Source: an uncultured Coriobacteriaceae bacterium (GTDB lineage Bacteria; Actinomycetota; Coriobacteriia; Coriobacteriales; UMGS124). From it: a DNA stretch of 10,063 nt. Where the stretch lies: assembly GCA_900555105.1 (NCBI GenBank), contig USJP01000027.1, positions 1 through 10,063 on the forward strand. The letters are read 5' to 3'. Shown here one piece after another: positions 6,947-10,063 of this stretch; positions within the stretch are counted from its first letter, which is position 1; each line of letters starts with the position of its first letter. The position numbers were made by a program, and so were the translations under genes. The notes under the pieces were generated by a model that saw only the letters and a program-made list of their open reading frames with translations, had not been told where the DNA came from and did no database searches.

Positions 6947-8140
6947 CTACTCCCCCTCATGCGCATGCAGGTGCAACCTTGCAGGCAGGCTTGCCTCGTC
7001 TTGGGTCGCCAGCAGCTCCGAGAGCAAGCCCATCGTGTGGGCAAGGTTCGAGCGAGGGTGCTTGATAGCCACCTCGAGCGGCACGCCCGTGCGGTTGATG
7101 CAAGCAATGTGGCTCACGCCCGCCTGGGCGGCCGAGGGCACCACGGTGTCGTCGATGACGCCCGCCACAGCGATGAGCGGGGTGTGCACGGCCTTGCAGC
7201 GGCTCGCCACGCCCACGACCACCTTGCCGTGCAGCGACTGGCCGTCAAAGCAACCCTCGCCGGAGAACACCAAATCGGCCTCCTGCACGAGGTCGTCAAA
7301 ATGCGCGGTATCAAGCACGGTCTGCGTGCCCATCTGCAACTTCGAGCCAAAGAATGCCACCATGCCTGCGCCCATACCACCGGCAGCGCCGCCACCGGGC
7401 AGGTCAAGCACGTCGGCACTCAGGTCGCGCTTCATGATGGCGGCCAGGTGCGCCAGGCCAGCGTCGAGCATACCCACCTGCTCGGGAGTCGCGCCCTTCT
7501 GCGGGCCAAAGATGGCGGAAGCTCCAGTCACGCCGCACAGGGGGTTGTCGATGTCGCACATGGTGACGATCTCAATATCGCGGATGCGCGGGTTCATGCC
7601 CGAGACGTCGATGCGCGAGATGTGGGAAAGCGTGCCGCCCACCGGCAAGAACTCCGCACCAGTAGCGTCGTAGAACTTGACGCCGCACGCCGCAGCCATG
7701 CCCACGCCGCCCTCGTTGGTGCAGCTGCCGCCCAAACCCATGATGACCTTCTTGGCACCGCGATCGAGCGCGTCAAGCAGAAGCTGGCCCACGCCAAAGG
7801 TCGTGGTCTTGTCAGCCCTGCGGTTCTGCCCAACAAGGGGAAGACCAGCGGCGGCGGCCATCTCGATGACAGCCGTGCCATCCTCGAGCATGCCGTAAAA
7901 ACCCTCCACCGGCTCGCGATAGGGACCGCACACCTCGCAGGTAATGCGCTCACCAGGATTGGCGGCCAGGAAGGCGTCTACCGTTCCCTCGCCGCCGTCG
8001 GCCATAGGAATCGTGTCGATATGCACCTCGGGAAAACGCTCCTGCAGCGTCTCGGCCATGATGCGGCACACGTCGATGGCGCTCATGGTGCCCTTGAAAG
8101 AATCGGGCACGATCAGGAAGTTCTTGTACAACGCAGGCAT
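6947..8140 (-). CDS. Glycerate kinase (GlxK/GarK family)
   Basis: The product (397 residues from the ATG at 8140) phosphorylates glycerate with ATP; the family usually yields 2-phosphoglycerate, which enters lower glycolysis. Seen: P12-D-S-F-K-G-T near the N-terminus, P45-M-A-D-G-G-E-G-T53, E93-M-A-A-A-A-G-L, the nucleotide-binding type G135-L-G-G-S-C-T-N-E-G-G-V-G-M, the Gly-rich P248-G-G-G-A-A-G-G-M-G, and S293-G-E-G-C-F-D-G-Q-S. The protein is full length, with a short His-containing C-terminal tail. Start: the only Shine-Dalgarno-like sequence, AAAGGA at 8140-8145, abuts the ATG at 8140 and is better spaced (8 bp) for a TTG at 8131, which would give a product three residues shorter. The permease gene lies just upstream on the same strand with a terminator-like hairpin between. 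Uptake followed by phosphorylation of D-glycerate is the likely joint role. Confidence 0.92.
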   Translation of the reverse strand: MPALYKNFLIVPDSFKGTMSAIDVCRIMAETLQERFPEVHIDTIPMADGGEGTVDAFLAANPGERITCEVCGPYREPVEGFYGMLEDGTAVIEMAAAAGLPLVGQNRRADKTTTFGVGQLLLDALDRGAKKVIMGLGGSCTNEGGVGMAAACGVKFYDATGAEFLPVGGTLSHISRIDVSGMNPRIRDIEIVTMCDIDNPLCGVTGASAIFGPQKGATPEQVGMLDAGLAHLAAIMKRDLSADVLDLPGGGAAGGMGAGMVAFFGSKLQMGTQTVLDTAHFDDLVQEADLVFSGEGCFDGQSLHGKVVVGVASRCKAVHTPLIAVAGVIDDTVVPSAAQAGVSHIACINRTGVPLEVAIKHPRSNLAHTMGLLSELLATQDEASLPARLHLHAHEGE

Positions 8141-8156
8141 CCTTTCGACAAGAAGC

Positions 8157-8189
8157 AAAAACGGGGCCGCGCACATGCGCGCGACCCCG
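8157..8189 (-). terminator. Intrinsic terminator or attenuator between permease and kinase genes
   Basis: Read on the minus strand, CGGGG(U)CGCGC pairs with GCGCG(G)CCCCG across about 11 bp including one U-G wobble, closed by a short loop, and is followed at once by five U residues (8161-8157). It starts 27 bp after the permease stop and ends 17 bp before the kinase ATG. This is the form of a rho-independent terminator. Its position inside a two-gene unit suggests partial termination that sets a permease-to-kinase ratio, unless the kinase has its own start site, for which there is little room. Confidence 0.75.
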
Positions 8190-8215
8190 CGGGAGCACAC
8201 AGACAGTGCCGGTTT

Positions 8216-9622
8216 TTAGGCCAGACCCATGGCAGTGCAGATCATGTAGACGATCCAGACGTTGAGCACACCGGCAATGCCGAGGATGCCCGTGGCGACA
8301 GTCTGGGTCTTGTAGCCTTGGTCGGGCTGCATGGCGCCGAAGTTGGTGACGACCCAGAAGTAAGAGTCGTTGGCATGCGACACGGTCATGGCGCCAGCGC
8401 CGATGGCCATGACGGCAAGTGCGGCGGCAACGGGGGTGTCAAGGCCGAGCGTCGCCATGACAGGCGCAAGGATGCCAGCCGTGGTAGTAATGGCCACCGT
8501 GGAGGAACCCTGCGCGGTCTTGAGGATGGCCGCGAGCAGGAACGGGAAGAAGATGCCGAGCGCCTCGAGGGTGACCGCCTGCTCCTTGATGAAGTTCACC
8601 ATGTCAGTGGAGGCGATGACCTTGCCCAGGACGCCGCCGGCAGCGGTGATGAAGAGAATCGGGCCCACCGTCTTGAGCGTCTCCTGGACCAGGTCGTGGA
8701 ACTTGTCCAGGTTGGCGGTGACAGCAAGCTGGATGACGCCGAAGACGACACCCATTGCAAGGGCGATCATGGGCGTGCCGAAGAAGGTGCACAGATCGGC
8801 ACCGAAACCACTCCACTTGGCCATCGAGGAGATGGAGCCCAGAGCCATGAGCACGATAGGCACCACAATGGGAGCAAGCGTGATGAAACCGCCGGGAAGC
8901 TGGCCGTACTGGGCCTTGATCTCCTCGTAGGTAGCGACGTTGCCGCTTGCGTCGGCCTCGTCCTCAGCCTTGACGCGCTTACCGATGAAACGGGCGAACA
9001 CGACGCCGGCAATGAGGGGAAGGATGGAGCAGACAACGCCCAGGCCCATGACGAGCAGCAAGTCGTTCTCAAGGCCGAGCGAACCGGCGGCGGCGATGGG
9101 GCCGGGCGTCGGCGGAATGAAGACATGGCTGACATACAGGCCGCACGACAGGCACACGGTCAGCATGACCGAGCTTGCGGCGGTCTTCTGCACGATAGCC
9201 TTGCGGATGGGGTTCAGAATGACGAAGCCCGAGTCGCAGAACACCGGGATGGAGACGATCCAGCCCATGAGCTCCATGGCAATCTCAGGATGCTTCTTGC
9301 CCACGAGGGACACCACCATGTCGGCGAGCTTGAACGCACCGCCCGTGGCCTCGAGGATGGAGCCCACCAGGGCGCCCAAGATAATGACGATGCCAATGCT
9401 GGTGAAGGTACCCGAGAAACCCGCACCGATGACGGAGGCGATGCCCGAAACGGTCGTGCCGTCTTCAAGCGTTTGATTGACCAGCGGGATACCGGCCACC
9501 AGACCAAACACCAGAGACACGAGCATGATGGAAATGAACGGGTGAATCTTGAACTTGGAGATCATCACGATCATCGCCGCGATTGCGATGACGAAAGCGA
9601 CGACCAGCGCTATTCCGGTCAT
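8216..9622 (-). CDS. GntP-family permease (gluconate/glycerate-type H+ symporter)
   Basis: The 468-residue integral membrane protein carries the GntP signatures: I125-P-V-F-C-D-S-G-F-V-I-L-N-P-I139, H166-V-F-I-P-P-T-P-G-P-I-A177, A328-G-G-V-L-G333, K368-T-A-Q-G-S-S-T-V-A377 and S415-H-A-N-D-S-Y-F-W-V-V425. A dozen or so hydrophobic segments cover its length, with one hydrophilic loop at about 214-243. Family knowledge: GntP proteins import gluconate and related sugar acids, and members beside glycerate kinase genes are often glycerate transporters. The start at 9622 is firm: AGGAGG lies 5 bp upstream, and earlier in-frame codons would add a basic, non-family N-terminus. The downstream partner is the glycerate kinase gene. 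D-glycerate as substrate is inferred from that neighbour; gluconate cannot be excluded. Confidence 0.9.
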   Translation of the reverse strand: MTGIALVVAFVIAIAAMIVMISKFKIHPFISIMLVSLVFGLVAGIPLVNQTLEDGTTVSGIASVIGAGFSGTFTSIGIVIILGALVGSILEATGGAFKLADMVVSLVGKKHPEIAMELMGWIVSIPVFCDSGFVILNPIRKAIVQKTAASSVMLTVCLSCGLYVSHVFIPPTPGPIAAAGSLGLENDLLLVMGLGVVCSILPLIAGVVFARFIGKRVKAEDEADASGNVATYEEIKAQYGQLPGGFITLAPIVVPIVLMALGSISSMAKWSGFGADLCTFFGTPMIALAMGVVFGVIQLAVTANLDKFHDLVQETLKTVGPILFITAAGGVLGKVIASTDMVNFIKEQAVTLEALGIFFPFLLAAILKTAQGSSTVAITTTAGILAPVMATLGLDTPVAAALAVMAIGAGAMTVSHANDSYFWVVTNFGAMQPDQGYKTQTVATGILGIAGVLNVWIVYMICTAMGLA

Positions 9623-9627
9623 GGAAA

Positions 9628-9633
9628 CCTCCT
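9628..9633 (-). promoter_or_regulatory. Strong ribosome binding site of the GntP gene
   Basis: AGGAGG, a perfect Shine-Dalgarno core, lies 5 bp before the ATG at 9622. It fixes the start and argues against the longer open frame reaching 9676. Confidence 0.8.
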
Positions 9634-9688
9634 GCCGAAGACGGGTACGTCGGCGCGCGACCTCGGGCAGCCGCACACTTCAGCGCGG

Positions 9689-9694
9689 ATTGTA
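9689..9694 (-). promoter_or_regulatory. Possible -10 element of the GntP gene
   Basis: On the minus strand TACAAT matches five of six -10 positions and lies 66 bp before the start codon. A clear -35 hexamer is missing at 16-18 bp. The plus-strand sequence AGACA occurs at 9694-9698 and again 16 bp on at 9710-9714, flanking this area, which could be a regulator site or chance. Confidence 0.25.
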
Positions 9695-9820
9695 GACACA
9701 TCGGGAGGCAGACATTTCCTCGATACATAGTTATTCAGCGATTGCTTCCATACGGCCGCTCACCGCCGGTAAACGGCACCAAGGCGCAAGCGCAACCGCA
9801 ACGCGCACCGAACCGATGTG

Positions 9821-9920
9821 CCGTCCCAGCAGACGGAGGCGCAGATACAAGGCGCAGAGCGGTGGGTGAGGTGTACTGGATGTACATGAGCCGCTCTGGA
9901 ACGCAGTAGCTGCGCCAAAA
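9821..9920. repeat. Structured tandem repeat, full copy 1
   Basis: This 100-bp copy begins with CCGTC-ccagca-GACGG, a small hairpin, followed by GGCGCAG twice (9838-9844 and 9851-9857). The centre is a nested inverted repeat: GGCGC (9851-9855) with GCGCC (9912-9916), AGAGCGG (9856-9862) with CCGCTCT (9891-9897), and TGTAC (9872-9876) with GTACA (9882-9886) around a TGGAT loop. It ends in a CAAAA tail. It differs from copy 3 mainly by a 4-bp insertion in the GGTGGGTGAGG segment. The base pairing holds on either strand, so orientation cannot be decided. No transposase or protein gene is associated. Confidence 0.85.
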
Positions 9921-9968
9921 CCGTCCCAGCAGACGGAGGCCCATCTGCAAGGCGCACGGTGCCAAAAG
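9921..9968. repeat. Structured tandem repeat, short copy 2 (central hairpin lost)
   Basis: The first 20 bp are identical to copy 1, including the CCGTC/GACGG hairpin. After AAGGCGCA the sequence passes directly to CGGTGCCAAAAG, so about 50 bp holding the AGAGCGG/CCGCTCT stem and the GTAC palindrome are missing. This looks like a deletion of the hairpin portion from a full unit, or an ancestral short unit that lacks an inserted hairpin. Confidence 0.75.
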
Positions 9969-10063
9969 CCACCCCAGCAGACGGAGGCGCAGATACAAGG
10001 CGCAGAGCGGTGAGGTGTACTGGATGTACATGAGCCGCTCTGGAACGCAGTAGCTGCGCCAAA
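9969..10063. repeat. Structured tandem repeat, full copy 3 (reaches window edge)
   Basis: Nearly identical to copy 1 from CCCAGCAGACGGAGGC (9973-9988) to GCTGCGCCAAA at the edge, with the same AGAGCGG/CCGCTCT stem and the GTGTAC-TGGATGTAC palindrome at 10015-10030. The first hairpin arm reads CCACC instead of CCGTC, so the small 5' hairpin is broken here. The array may continue beyond the window. Confidence 0.85.

Noticed and set aside
8141..8200. N-terminal extension of the glycerate kinase to 8200
   Set aside because: It would translate through the terminator hairpin and adds residues not found in the family, whose proteins begin just before the P-D-S-F-K motif.
6872..9730. A 952-codon open frame on the plus strand antisense to the glycerate kinase and GntP genes
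   Set aside because: It crosses the intergenic gap and mirrors two confident genes; its His/Arg/Gly/Asp-rich translation has no family features. Long antisense frames are common opposite GC-rich codons.
9735..10062. Two open frames on the minus strand through the repeat array, with a recurring M-Y-I-Q-Y-T-S peptide
   Set aside because: The recurrence comes from the DNA repeat; the frames differ between copies because of a 4-bp insertion, and no ribosome binding site or family resemblance is seen.

Overview
The window looks like chromosomal DNA from a GC-rich anaerobic actinobacterium, most likely a gut-type member of the Coriobacteriia (Collinsella/Olsenella/Eggerthella relatives). This is an inference from gene content: a NapG/NapH-type iron-sulfur relay with a TorD chaperone, a GntP permease with a glycerate kinase, and an AAA-ATPase/PD-(D/E)XK protein of a kind common in gut anaerobes. 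No rRNA, tRNA, CRISPR array or recognisable insertion sequence was found.

Left part (1-3773, all on the minus strand): a respiratory maturation and electron-transfer cluster. In transcription order it encodes an acidic protein of unknown function with an internal duplication, a TorD/DmsD-type molybdoenzyme chaperone, a Tat-exported four-cluster NapG-like ferredoxin, a membrane NapH-like quinol-dehydrogenase-type protein, and the N-terminal part of a further ferredoxin that runs off the left edge. The last three genes are 4 bp apart or overlap by 8 bp, so they are almost certainly co-transcribed. No catalytic molybdopterin subunit is visible; it should lie outside the window.

Middle (3774-6946): a 310-bp divergent intergenic region precedes two plus-strand genes. 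The first is a YddG-type aromatic amino acid exporter of the DMT superfamily. The second is a free-standing AAA-ATPase-like protein with a C-terminal PD-(D/E)XK nuclease-like domain. A strong hairpin at 6846-6893 closes this gene and separates it from the convergent gene beyond.

Right part (6947-9622, minus strand): a carbohydrate-acid pair, a GntP-family permease followed by a glycerate 2-kinase. Together they suggest uptake and phosphorylation of D-glycerate. An intrinsic-terminator-like hairpin with a U-tract lies between the two genes and probably lowers expression of the kinase relative to the permease.

Right edge (9623-10063): the leader of the permease gene, then a tandem array of structured repeats. 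There are two near-full copies (about 95-100 bp) flanking a 48-bp copy that has lost its central hairpin. The repeat core is a nested inverted repeat around a GTAC-spacer-GTAC palindrome. I cannot assign it to a named family. It and the duplicated-domain protein next to TorD are the least explained items in the window.
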